Assembly: GCA_019931185.1 (NCBI GenBank)
Contig: JAINDK010000012.1
Coordinates: forward strand, 102,565 to 166,564
DNA from: Bryobacter sp. CoA8 C33
GTDB taxonomy: Bacteria > Acidobacteriota > Terriglobia > Bryobacterales > Bryobacteraceae
Reading direction: 5' to 3'
Length of the DNA stretch: 64,000 nt
Shown here: one piece after another, positions 35,683 through 43,409 of the stretch
Layout: each line of letters opens with the position of its first letter
How positions within the stretch are numbered: the stretch's first letter is position 1
Position numbers and translations under genes: made by a program
The notes under the pieces: generated by a model
What the model saw: only the letters and a program-made list of their open reading frames with translations
The model's database searches: none
Told to the model about the DNA's origin: nothing

Positions 35683-35873
35683 CTCATCCGCCCGGCCCAG
35701 CGCAGAAATCGCCACATCTCCGCCCGGTGCACCCAGAGAAAGCGCCAGAATTCGGCAAAGCCAATGTCATCGGCGTGTGTCCCCCAATACGTCTCCATCC
35801 GCCAGCGCAGGTAAGGGCTGGCCCAGGGCCGCAGCCGGTATCCCCGTGATGCCTTCCACAAAAAACGGATCAT
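35679..35873 (-). CDS. small basic Trp/Arg-rich protein of unknown function
   Basis: A 64-residue protein, not recognised. It is strikingly rich in Trp and Arg (WKASRGYRLRPWASPYLRWRMETYW region near the start, then FWRFLWVHRAEMWRFLRWAG), suggesting an amphipathic helix at a membrane surface. Its ATG overlaps the stop of the VWA gene by one base (TAATG), so it is very probably translated as the last gene of the exosortase-VWA operon. Length and coupling make it more than a chance frame. Confidence 0.6.
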   Translation of the reverse strand: MIRFLWKASRGYRLRPWASPYLRWRMETYWGTHADDIGFAEFWRFLWVHRAEMWRFLRWAGRMS

Positions 35874-36805
35874 TATCGAATCAGACTGTTCGGCTTGGCT
35901 GCCGCGCGAGGCGAACCCGCATAGTAGCCGGTACGCGTGCGGACCATCGGCCGGTTCGGCCCGTTTGCCGTGACCTTGATCGTCCGGAAGGTTCCGTCCA
36001 ACTCCTGCACCACTGGCGAATAGCCGATCACATACTGATTGCGGATGTCCTTGGCCACCTCAAGGGCCAGCGCATCCACTTCCTCTAGCGTCTTTGGGAA
36101 AAAGCAAAGCCCGCCCGTAGTCCTCGTGATCGTCTCGAGGGCGCGCTTGGCTTTCTTCGATTCGCGCGGAATCTCCTCGTCGAGCAGGGCGATGGCGTGT
36201 ATGACGGCATCGGTCGTGTGCGCCTGCGAGATCAGCTTCTCAAGCGAAGTCTTGCTTGCCGTGTCGGCCCCGTCGGTGATGAGCATCAGCACTTTCTTGT
36301 CGCGCTTGGCCTTGGCCTTCAGGTGGTCGATCGACATGCTGATGGCGTCATACATCGCCGTGCCGCCCCGCGCATCGATCCGCGTCAGGCCTTCCTCCAT
36401 CTTCTTTACGTCGCCCGTGAAGTCGACATCGAGAAACGCATCGTCGTTAAAGTTCACCACAAATACTTCATCAAGCCGGTTTGAGGCCTTCACCATTTGC
36501 AGGGCGGCTGTTTCCACCTTATTACGGCGCAGTCTCATGCTGCCGCTGTTGTCGACGATCACACCGAGTGAGATCGGCACATCCTCGCGGCGAAAAATCT
36601 TGACCGGCTGCTCGGAGTTGTTTTCAAAAACCTTGAAGGCCGCGCGCGGCAAATCGGTAAGGATATTCCCCTTGTTGTCCACCACCGTCGCGTGCAGCAC
36701 CACCAGTCGCGTGTCGCTGCGAAAGACAGGGTCTTCCTGGCTGTAGGCGAGCGGCGCTGACAGCGCCGCGGCCAAAAACGAGCGCCGGCTATTGTTGCGG
36801 TGCAT
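35873..36805 (-). CDS. secreted VWA-domain protein (acidobacterial VWFA-related family), second copy
   Basis: A 310-residue protein from ATG 36805 (AAGGA upstream), with a twin-arginine-like signal (RRSFLAAALSAPLAYS). The VWA domain (about 75-270) has an intact MIDAS motif Asp85-x-Ser87-x-Ser89 (DNSGS) and TDGAD. It ends in the family-typical RNQYVIGYSP strand and a short tail with no C-terminal sorting motif. The first 17 bp overlap the preceding VWA gene. Likely a divalent-metal-dependent adhesion or scaffold protein outside the cytoplasm. Confidence 0.88.
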   Translation of the reverse strand: MHRNNSRRSFLAAALSAPLAYSQEDPVFRSDTRLVVLHATVVDNKGNILTDLPRAAFKVFENNSEQPVKIFRREDVPISLGVIVDNSGSMRLRRNKVETAALQMVKASNRLDEVFVVNFNDDAFLDVDFTGDVKKMEEGLTRIDARGGTAMYDAISMSIDHLKAKAKRDKKVLMLITDGADTASKTSLEKLISQAHTTDAVIHAIALLDEEIPRESKKAKRALETITRTTGGLCFFPKTLEEVDALALEVAKDIRNQYVIGYSPVVQELDGTFRTIKVTANGPNRPMVRTRTGYYAGSPRAAAKPNSLIR

Positions 36806-37808
36806 AGTATCCTTGCCGCCACGAGGGTCGCAGAGGGGGGAGGCCTCGCGGCTGTACAATCTTGACCTGGACTTTCCGGTATTTCCCGTCGCGGTCCTGA
36901 TTCTTAGGAGAATAACCGATCAGGTACTGGTTGCGCAGTTCAATGCCAATTTTCGCCGCCACATCGGGTAGCTCGTTTACGTTCTCGACGGCGAAATGCT
37001 TGCCTCCGGTCTGCTCGGCAAGGTCGTTGAGCAGACCCGGACCCGAGAGCTCCTCCGCTGTGCGGCCGCGGGCTCCGATGGCCTCAAAAATCCCAATTGC
37101 ATACAACTGCACGTCGGCTTCCCGCACCAGGTTCTTGATCTCGCTTTCCGTATAGCGGCTCGAATTGTCGCCCCCATCGGAGATGACGAGAATCGCCTTG
37201 CGCGGGTTGCGCGCCTTCTTCATTTGATTCATGGCCAGATAGATGCCGTCAAGCAGCGCGGTTCGGCCCTTTGCCTGCGTAAAGGTGAGGCGGTTCTGAA
37301 TCTCTTCCGGGTTCGGCGTGAACGGCACAACGAGTTCGGGCCGGTCATTGAACTGAATCAGAAAGAACTCGTCCTCCGCATTCGCCGTTTTGAAGAACTG
37401 CGCTGCCGCCTGCCGGCTTTTCTGCAGCTTGGCCCCCATGCTGTTGCTTGTGTCGAAGACCAGGCCGACCGAGAGAGGAGCGTCCTCGCTGGCGAACTGC
37501 GCGATGGACTGTTCGACCTTGTCCTCGAAGATCTTGAAGTGTTCGCGCTCAAGCCCGGTGACGAAGCGGTTGAGCGGGTCGGTAACGGAAACGGGGATCA
37601 AAACGAGGTTCGTATCGATCCGCAAGTTCGCTCCGCGCGACAACTCCGCGTCTTCTGGCTTCAACGGGCGGCCTTCACGCCGTTCGATGTTGACGCGAGG
37701 CGGGGGAGGCGGCGCCTCCGGTTTCTTTTGTTTATCGTTATCCGCCGCTGCGCTTGAACTAGCAAGTACTGCAAAAATTAAGGCGGACGCTAGCTGCACG
37801 ATCCTCAT
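36789..37808 (-). CDS. secreted VWA-domain protein (acidobacterial VWFA-related family), first copy
   Basis: A 339-residue protein with a signal peptide (LASALIFAVLASSSAAA), a proline-rich linker and a VWA domain (about 110-310). The MIDAS motif is Asp119-x-Ser121-x-Ser123 (DTSNS) with SDGGDNSSR downstream. Ends RNQYLIGYSP then a short Gln tail. GAGGT precedes the ATG; 19 bp follow the epsI stop. It is a clear paralogue of the next gene and the pair probably arose by tandem duplication. Confidence 0.9.
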   Translation of the reverse strand: MRIVQLASALIFAVLASSSAAADNDKQKKPEAPPPPPRVNIERREGRPLKPEDAELSRGANLRIDTNLVLIPVSVTDPLNRFVTGLEREHFKIFEDKVEQSIAQFASEDAPLSVGLVFDTSNSMGAKLQKSRQAAAQFFKTANAEDEFFLIQFNDRPELVVPFTPNPEEIQNRLTFTQAKGRTALLDGIYLAMNQMKKARNPRKAILVISDGGDNSSRYTESEIKNLVREADVQLYAIGIFEAIGARGRTAEELSGPGLLNDLAEQTGGKHFAVENVNELPDVAAKIGIELRNQYLIGYSPKNQDRDGKYRKVQVKIVQPRGLPPLRPSWRQGYYAPQQ

Positions 37809-37827
37809 GGCTGGACCTCGTCTTATC

Positions 37828-38502
37828 TTAAGACGGCAGAAACTGCTTCAAAGGTGTGTAGAAAGCACGAACAAAGTCCTCGGCCGCGCGTTGCACCTCT
37901 TCACGGTCGGCGTTGGGCCCGAGGCCGATGACGACGCGGACCAGCGCCGTATCCGTTCGGTTGTCCTTCACCGCATCCACCATGGTGTAGAGCTTCGCTT
38001 TATATTCGCTGGCGACTGCGCGATTACGACTCTGATACCAATACAAAACCAGGCTTTGTGATTCCGCCCGCTGGATCAAGTAGCGGTTGACCTCGATCGG
38101 CTCCGGCCTGTCGTTCAGCCTGACCAGAATCCGGTCATTTACGATCGGTGTCCAGCCGCTGCCGGGAAGACAATTCTTGGGCGAGTGAGGCGCTGCTCCG
38201 TGGCGCTGGCTGCGGAAGGCGGCAACAAAAAGAGTGGCGGCAGCGCCCAACTGGGGGTTGGCATAAGTGCGCGACAGAGTGTCGTCGGCACGGAGAACTT
38301 CCTGCGTGGCCGCGTCGACATATCCCTCCTGCGTCTTGACCCAGTTGCCCAATTGAGCAGGCATGCCTACGAGCGGCGGGGCCGCCGCCACCTTCTCGAC
38401 TCGAGTGAATTTGTGATAAGCCGCGGTCTGGCCCGCCAGGACCAGACTCAAAATTGCGAGGGTCGACTTAAGCTGACTGCTGCTGGGCTTGTTGCCGGGC
38501 AT
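37828..38502 (-). CDS. EpsI-family exosortase-associated protein
   Basis: A 224-residue protein with an N-terminal membrane helix (about 12-28) and the hallmark EpsI segment HSPKNCLPGSGW with Cys111. EpsI domains accompany exosortases in EPS and PEP-CTERM systems, either as a separate gene or fused to the exosortase C-terminus. The start at 38502 has AAAGGAG 7 nt upstream and lies 35 bp inside the exosortase gene, implying coupled translation. Exact biochemical role unknown. Confidence 0.9.
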   Translation of the reverse strand: MPGNKPSSSQLKSTLAILSLVLAGQTAAYHKFTRVEKVAAAPPLVGMPAQLGNWVKTQEGYVDAATQEVLRADDTLSRTYANPQLGAAATLFVAAFRSQRHGAAPHSPKNCLPGSGWTPIVNDRILVRLNDRPEPIEVNRYLIQRAESQSLVLYWYQSRNRAVASEYKAKLYTMVDAVKDNRTDTALVRVVIGLGPNADREEVQRAAEDFVRAFYTPLKQFLPS

Positions 38503-39400
38503 TGGCCACTCCTTTCAGAAACCACAACATGAAACGATGAAACATGAGAAGCATCGAAAGGGCAAACATGAAGATCACCCAGCCCTCAGCCGTATGAAAG
38601 AAGCCTTCGGCCCATTCGCTCTTGTACTCATAGAGCACGCCGGTCATCGAGACGCGGAATGCATTCGCGGCGATGGCAATCGGCACGGTCGCTGCCAGAA
38701 GGGCGGCGCGCAACCAGGGTTTTTCCTCAAAGAAGAACCCATAAACCAGGGAAAGAAAGGTCAGCGACAGCAGTGAGCGGATGCCGCTGCAAGCCTCGAC
38801 GACTGATAGTTTATGCTCTGCCAACTCGAGGATATTGCCGTCCCGGAGCACTGGTATGCCGAGCAGCAGAAGGGCGGTTTCGGCAACAGAGCTGGCAAAG
38901 AGCTGGAGGGGGAAAGTGATCTGGTTGTAGATAACTGACGGGATTGGAACCATGAAGAAGAGCAGGAAAACCGGGAAGGCGCACAGCTGGAAGAGGTTCT
39001 TGCCCCCAGCGAATAGTACGGCGCCAGCGATCGAAAACACAATGGCTGTTCGCGACAAGAAGAGCTCAGCGGCAATGGTGCCGAGCACATACTGAACGGC
39101 GGCGTAAGTCATTAAGGCGAGCCCGAAATAGTTGCGGCTCTTGTCAACCGCGAGAATTTCGTCGCGCCGCTGCCATGCGATGTAGGCTGAAACCGCGGGC
39201 ACAAAAAAGCCATGACCCATGTCATCGTCATTCATCCATTGGCTCACTAGCCGTTCGAGCATGGGGTAGAAAGAGACGAGCATCATGCCGGCAATCCAGG
39301 CCAACGGGCCCCAAACCGGCAGCGCGGAGATAGATGCCGAGCCCGGTTTTGAGGCTAAAGATTGTTCCGTGTTCGTTTCCACAATGTGATCCAACTTCAT
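38468..39400 (-). CDS. exosortase (XrtA-like membrane cysteine transpeptidase)
   Basis: A 310-residue polytopic membrane protein with about eight helices. The catalytic residues are in place: Cys204 (VVEACSGIRSL), Arg249 (NAFRV) and His269 (FFHTAEGW). Exosortases cleave and transfer proteins bearing a PEP-CTERM-type C-terminal anchor at the outer face of the inner membrane. No protein ending in a PEP-CTERM motif is encoded in this window. First gene of a minus-strand operon with epsI and two VWA genes. Confidence 0.93.
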   Translation of the reverse strand: MKLDHIVETNTEQSLASKPGSASISALPVWGPLAWIAGMMLVSFYPMLERLVSQWMNDDDMGHGFFVPAVSAYIAWQRRDEILAVDKSRNYFGLALMTYAAVQYVLGTIAAELFLSRTAIVFSIAGAVLFAGGKNLFQLCAFPVFLLFFMVPIPSVIYNQITFPLQLFASSVAETALLLLGIPVLRDGNILELAEHKLSVVEACSGIRSLLSLTFLSLVYGFFFEEKPWLRAALLAATVPIAIAANAFRVSMTGVLYEYKSEWAEGFFHTAEGWVIFMFALSMLLMFHRFMLWFLKGVANARQQAQQQSA

Positions 39401-39440
39401 CCTCTATTCAGCAGAACACTCGCATCTGCTTCTCTCAAGG

Positions 39441-39459
39441 TACAACAATGGCAGTTGTA
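39441..39459. promoter_or_regulatory. inverted repeat in the exosortase/S55 divergent promoter region
   Basis: TACAAC and GTTGTA separated by 7 bp, in the 98-bp gap between the divergent starts at 39400 and 39499. Position and symmetry fit a transcription-factor operator acting on either gene. The regulator is unknown. Confidence 0.35.
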
Positions 39460-39498
39460 ACAGGGCGGAAGCAATGCGGGCGTTAGTACACTGAGAGA

Positions 39499-41232
39499 AT
39501 GCAGCGACTGATAACAACTCTAGTAGTCGCGGCATGCTCATTGCTGGCGCAGCCCACTGTCCTGCCGCTCACCGCCATCCCAACGGATGCGGAAGGCGTG
39601 GCGCGAACAGTCTTCCGGGGCCAGCAGCCGGAAGAATTTCCGCTGCGGATTCTAGGTGTGTTGCGGAACAGTGGCCCCGGGCAAAACATGATTCTGGCGC
39701 GTCTGCTGACGTCGCGGCTCGAGCAGACTGGAGTGATGCAGGGGATGAGCGGCAGCCCTGTTTACATTGGGGGGAAGCTGATCGGGGCCATCGCTTTTGC
39801 TTTTCCCTTTGCCAAGGAACCGATTGCCGGGATCCGCCCGATTGAAGAGATGCTAGCGACGGCAGGGGTGAGCGGAGGAATGCGGGCGCGTCTGGGAGTG
39901 CACTTGGGCGCGGGAGAGCTACCGCTGCCCGAAAGCCGCTCCCGGGCCGATCTGCCGCAGCCGGTGTTGACACCAATTTCTTTCTCCGGCCTAACCCCCG
40001 ACACCATCGCGCACTTTGCCCCGCTGTGGCGCCGGATGGGGTTTGTTCTGCAGCCAGCGGGCGGCGGGGCAGCAGCGCAAAGCGGAGCGTCCGCGCCCTT
40101 GCAAGCTGGAGAAATGATCTCGGTGCAACTGTTGCGCGGGGACATGAATGCCGGGGCCGATGGCACGGTTACGTATGTGGAAGGCAGCCAGGTATTGGCC
40201 TTTGGCCATCGTTTTCTGGGCGGGGGGCCGGTCGAGTTTCCCTTCGCCCGGGCCGAGGTGATTACGCCGATGCCAAACTACCAGATGCCGTTCAAGATCA
40301 GCCAGTCGCTCGCGCCGCAGGGGGCAATTGTGTATGACGGCGATGCGGCGGTGCGCGGTGAATTGGGCCGAAAGCCGCGGCTGGCGCCCTTGCGCATCCG
40401 CTACCGCGATTCGGCGGGAGAGCACGAATACCAGGCTGAGATGGTCCGCCATTCTTTATTGTCTCCGCTGCTGTTGCAGATGGCGGTTTTTTCCACCCTT
40501 GACCATCACTTCCGCTCGGCTGGGCCCGGTACGGTCGACCTGCGGGCGACGGTGCGCTATCCGGGCCAGCCTGAGCCCTTGCGTGTGAGGAGCCGCTATG
40601 CGGGCGATAACAACCTGCCGCTGGCGGCCTCGCTCGGGGCGGCTATCCCGTTTTCGTTCTTCCAGCAGCACAGCGCCGATGAACTTCTGCCCGAGGAGGT
40701 GACGGTGGAACTCGAATTGCGCGATGGCCATGAGCATTGGGTCATTGAGTCGATTACGAGCTCGCGGCGCACGGCCCGGCCGGGGGAAACCATAAAAATC
40801 GCTACGCATTTGGCAAGCCAGGACGGACGCCAGCAGACGCTGACGCATGCCTTTGCCGTGCCGGCGTGGGTGAGCCCGGGGGAGACGCTGACGGTGACGG
40901 CCTCCGATGCGCTGACGACAAACTTGGTGGACTTCCGGTCGTTTTATCAGGCTGGGGGGCCGGTATTTCGCAACCCCGCCGAGCTGATCGCCACGCTGGG
41001 CCGGCTGCATGCGGCCAATGCTCTTTCCCTGCGGGCCTTCCGCTCGAGCCCTGGGTTCCATCAAGCGGGGCAGGATCTGGGGAATCTGCCTCCGTCGATC
41101 GCCGCCGCGCTGCAGCGGGCGCCGGCCAGCTACCTTCCCACTTACCAATCGAAGCTGTTTGACCGCGAGTTCCTGCTGCCGGCCGGCATAGTAAACGGCA
41201 GCCGCACGCTCAGTCTGGAAATCGAAAAATGA
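39499..41232 (+). CDS. secreted SpoIVB-like (S55) serine peptidase-domain protein
   Basis: A 577-residue protein with a signal peptide (LVVAACSLLA). The segment TGVMQGMSGSPVYIGGKLIG (residues 77-96) is the nucleophile region of S55 peptidases, and GTVTYVEGSQVLAFGHRFLGG (about 222-241, His237) resembles their ALGHGI His region. In SpoIVB the His box precedes the Ser box; here the order is reversed. The C-terminal half (350-577) is beta-rich. Substrate unknown. The stop overlaps the beta-propeller gene (ATGA), so the two are co-translated. Confidence 0.85.
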   Translation: MQRLITTLVVAACSLLAQPTVLPLTAIPTDAEGVARTVFRGQQPEEFPLRILGVLRNSGPGQNMILARLLTSRLEQTGVMQGMSGSPVYIGGKLIGAIAFAFPFAKEPIAGIRPIEEMLATAGVSGGMRARLGVHLGAGELPLPESRSRADLPQPVLTPISFSGLTPDTIAHFAPLWRRMGFVLQPAGGGAAAQSGASAPLQAGEMISVQLLRGDMNAGADGTVTYVEGSQVLAFGHRFLGGGPVEFPFARAEVITPMPNYQMPFKISQSLAPQGAIVYDGDAAVRGELGRKPRLAPLRIRYRDSAGEHEYQAEMVRHSLLSPLLLQMAVFSTLDHHFRSAGPGTVDLRATVRYPGQPEPLRVRSRYAGDNNLPLAASLGAAIPFSFFQQHSADELLPEEVTVELELRDGHEHWVIESITSSRRTARPGETIKIATHLASQDGRQQTLTHAFAVPAWVSPGETLTVTASDALTTNLVDFRSFYQAGGPVFRNPAELIATLGRLHAANALSLRAFRSSPGFHQAGQDLGNLPPSIAAALQRAPASYLPTYQSKLFDREFLLPAGIVNGSRTLSLEIEK

Positions 41233-43406
41233 AGCGCCTGCTTTTGCTCGTATGGATGTTCGAGACAACCCTTCCTGGGTCGAGTCCGCAAACCTGGGAG
41301 TTGTCGCAATACGCCGACTTTCTCAAGGGCAAGCTGAACGGGGTGAGTGTGACGCGCGAGGGGGTGCTGGAGCCGGGGCCGGTGATTGGTCAAACGATTG
41401 CGCTGGCCGAGGTATCGCTGTGGTCGATGGCGGTAGCCCGGGACGGCAGCGTCTATCTTGGCACGGGGCCGAAGGGAAGAATCTACCGGCGCGCCCCGGG
41501 CGCCAAGGAGCTTGCGCTGGTGGCGACGCTCAATGAAGCGCATGTGTTTGCGCTGACGATCGCTCCCGATCAGACCGTGTATGCCGCCGGGTCGCCTGGC
41601 GGCAAGATCTACCGGCTGACGCCAGGCGGGGCACAGCTTTACGCGGAAACGGGAGCGGGCTTTGTGTGGGCATTGCTGGCGACCGGAGACGGGCTCTATG
41701 CCGGGGCGGACCAAGGCCGGCTGTACCGCGTCACGGCAGCCGGGGCAGAGGTGCACTATCAGTCGGACCAAGCCAATCTCACTTCGCTGGCCCGGGGGGC
41801 GGATGGCGCGATTCTCGCCGGTTCGGACCCGAATGGCATCTTGTATCGCATCCCGGCGGCGGGGAAAGCCGAGATCCTGTACGATGCGCCGTTCACCGAG
41901 ATCCGCTCGGTGATCGCGCGTGCGGATGGGACGGTAGCGTTTCTGGCCATGGGTGGGGCGGTGGGGAAACGAAGCCAAACGGTGAACCAGCCGGCGGGGA
42001 CGCCCGCGACGGGAGTGCCGCAGGTGACGACGACGATCACGGTGACGGAAGAAGCGCAGGGTGGACTGGATTTGAAGCCGAAGGCAACGCCGCCGGCGGC
42101 GGCCGCCCCAGCGCCGGCGGCGAGTGCGACCGCGATCAGCTCGACGCTCGATGTGCCGGGGCTCGATCGCAGCGCCATTTACCGGCTGAACGCCGATCGC
42201 ACCGTGGATCAACTCTATGTGACCAAGGAAGAGTCGCTTTACGATCTGGTTGATGGCGAGGGCGTGCTCTATTTTTCGACCGACCGCCAGGGCCGTCTGT
42301 ACCGGCTCGAGGACCATCGTTCGGCCACGCTGCTGAGCGAAACCGGCGAAGGGGAACTGGGGCGCATTCTGCCTCAGGGAAAGCAATGGCTGGCCATTTC
42401 GACGACGACGCCCAAGCTGCTGGTGCTCGAGGCGGGGGCGCGCGGCCCGTTCACCTACGAAGCACCGGTGCATGAAGCAGCGAATCTGGCCCGTTGGGGG
42501 GCGCTGCAGACGCAGTTAACCGGCCAAGCTTTGTTTGAAACGCGAAGCGGAAATGCGGCGCGGCCCGACGCCACCTGGTCGGAATGGCAGCCTTTGGCGG
42601 GCAGCAATATACAAAGCCCGACGGCGCGTTACATACAGTGGCGGCTGCGGGCGGAGGCGAGCTTCCGGCTGCGCTCAGCGATCGTGCATTATCTGCCGCG
42701 CAACCAGCCGCCGGTGGTGCGGTCCTTGACGGCGGTGGTGGCGATGACGCCCAGCAACGCGCCGAAGCCGCAGGCGGCCGCGGCGACCAGCTCCACCTAC
42801 ACGCTGACGGTCAGTGATACGGGGGAAGCCTCCAGTTCCACGGCGGCCGCCACGGCGAGCCTGCTGGCGACGCGCCCGGCGGGCCGGCAACTGCTGCTTT
42901 CCTGGACGGCGGAAGACCCCGACGGCGACACGCTGCAATACAGCCTTCACTTTCGCGCCGAGGAAGAAAACGACTGGAAGCTGCTCAAAGCCGAACTTAC
43001 CGATGTGAGCCATGCCATCGACGCCGACACGCTGGCAGACGGGCGCTATCTGTTCCGGCTGACAGCATCCGACGGGCTATCGAACACGACCGCGGCGGCC
43101 CAGACGGCGGTCTTCACCAGTGTGCCGGTGCAGTTGGATCAGACGGCGCCGAGCGTGGAATTGACCTTGAATGGAGCCCGACTGGAGATTGAAGCCCGGG
43201 ACACGGCATCGCCGATTCGGCGCATCGAGTATGCGGTGAATGCCGGCCGCTGGGTGGTGGTTGAGGCCGGGGATGGGCTGTTTGACTCTCTGCGCGAGGC
43301 GGCGAGGGCGGATCTGGCGCTGGGGCCGGGCGAGAGCCTGATTACGGTGCGGGTCTTCGATCAAGCCTTCAATGTCGCCTTGCGCAAGCTGCTGGTGCGG
43401 CGCTGA
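41229..43406 (+). CDS. secreted beta-propeller protein with C-terminal Ig-like/fibronectin-like domains
   Basis: A 725-residue protein starting with a signal-like stretch (LLLLVWMF). Residues 60-390 carry propeller-blade repeats ending in a common pattern: YLGTGPKGRIYR, YAAGSPGGKIYR, YAGADQGRLYR, LAGSDPNGILYR, later YFSTDRQGRLYR. An Ala/Pro linker (about 275-300) interrupts the repeats. The C-terminal 250 residues contain beta-sandwich-type segments (LLSWTAEDPDGDTLQYSLHF; DQTAPSVELTL). It is coupled to the S55-like gene and is probably its partner or substrate outside the cytoplasm. Role unknown. Confidence 0.82.
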   Translation: MKRLLLLVWMFETTLPGSSPQTWELSQYADFLKGKLNGVSVTREGVLEPGPVIGQTIALAEVSLWSMAVARDGSVYLGTGPKGRIYRRAPGAKELALVATLNEAHVFALTIAPDQTVYAAGSPGGKIYRLTPGGAQLYAETGAGFVWALLATGDGLYAGADQGRLYRVTAAGAEVHYQSDQANLTSLARGADGAILAGSDPNGILYRIPAAGKAEILYDAPFTEIRSVIARADGTVAFLAMGGAVGKRSQTVNQPAGTPATGVPQVTTTITVTEEAQGGLDLKPKATPPAAAAPAPAASATAISSTLDVPGLDRSAIYRLNADRTVDQLYVTKEESLYDLVDGEGVLYFSTDRQGRLYRLEDHRSATLLSETGEGELGRILPQGKQWLAISTTTPKLLVLEAGARGPFTYEAPVHEAANLARWGALQTQLTGQALFETRSGNAARPDATWSEWQPLAGSNIQSPTARYIQWRLRAEASFRLRSAIVHYLPRNQPPVVRSLTAVVAMTPSNAPKPQAAAATSSTYTLTVSDTGEASSSTAAATASLLATRPAGRQLLLSWTAEDPDGDTLQYSLHFRAEEENDWKLLKAELTDVSHAIDADTLADGRYLFRLTASDGLSNTTAAAQTAVFTSVPVQLDQTAPSVELTLNGARLEIEARDTASPIRRIEYAVNAGRWVVVEAGDGLFDSLREAARADLALGPGESLITVRVFDQAFNVALRKLLVRR

Positions 43407-43409
43407 GGC

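Noticed and set aside
39368..39384. DnaA-box-like GTTTCCACA near the GC-skew switch
   Set aside because: A single site with two mismatches to TTATCCACA; no cluster, no AT-rich unwinding element, no dnaA or dnaN nearby.
35679..43406. PEP-CTERM substrate for the exosortase
   Set aside because: The C-termini of all nearby secreted proteins were read; none has a PEP motif, a membrane helix and a basic tail in order.
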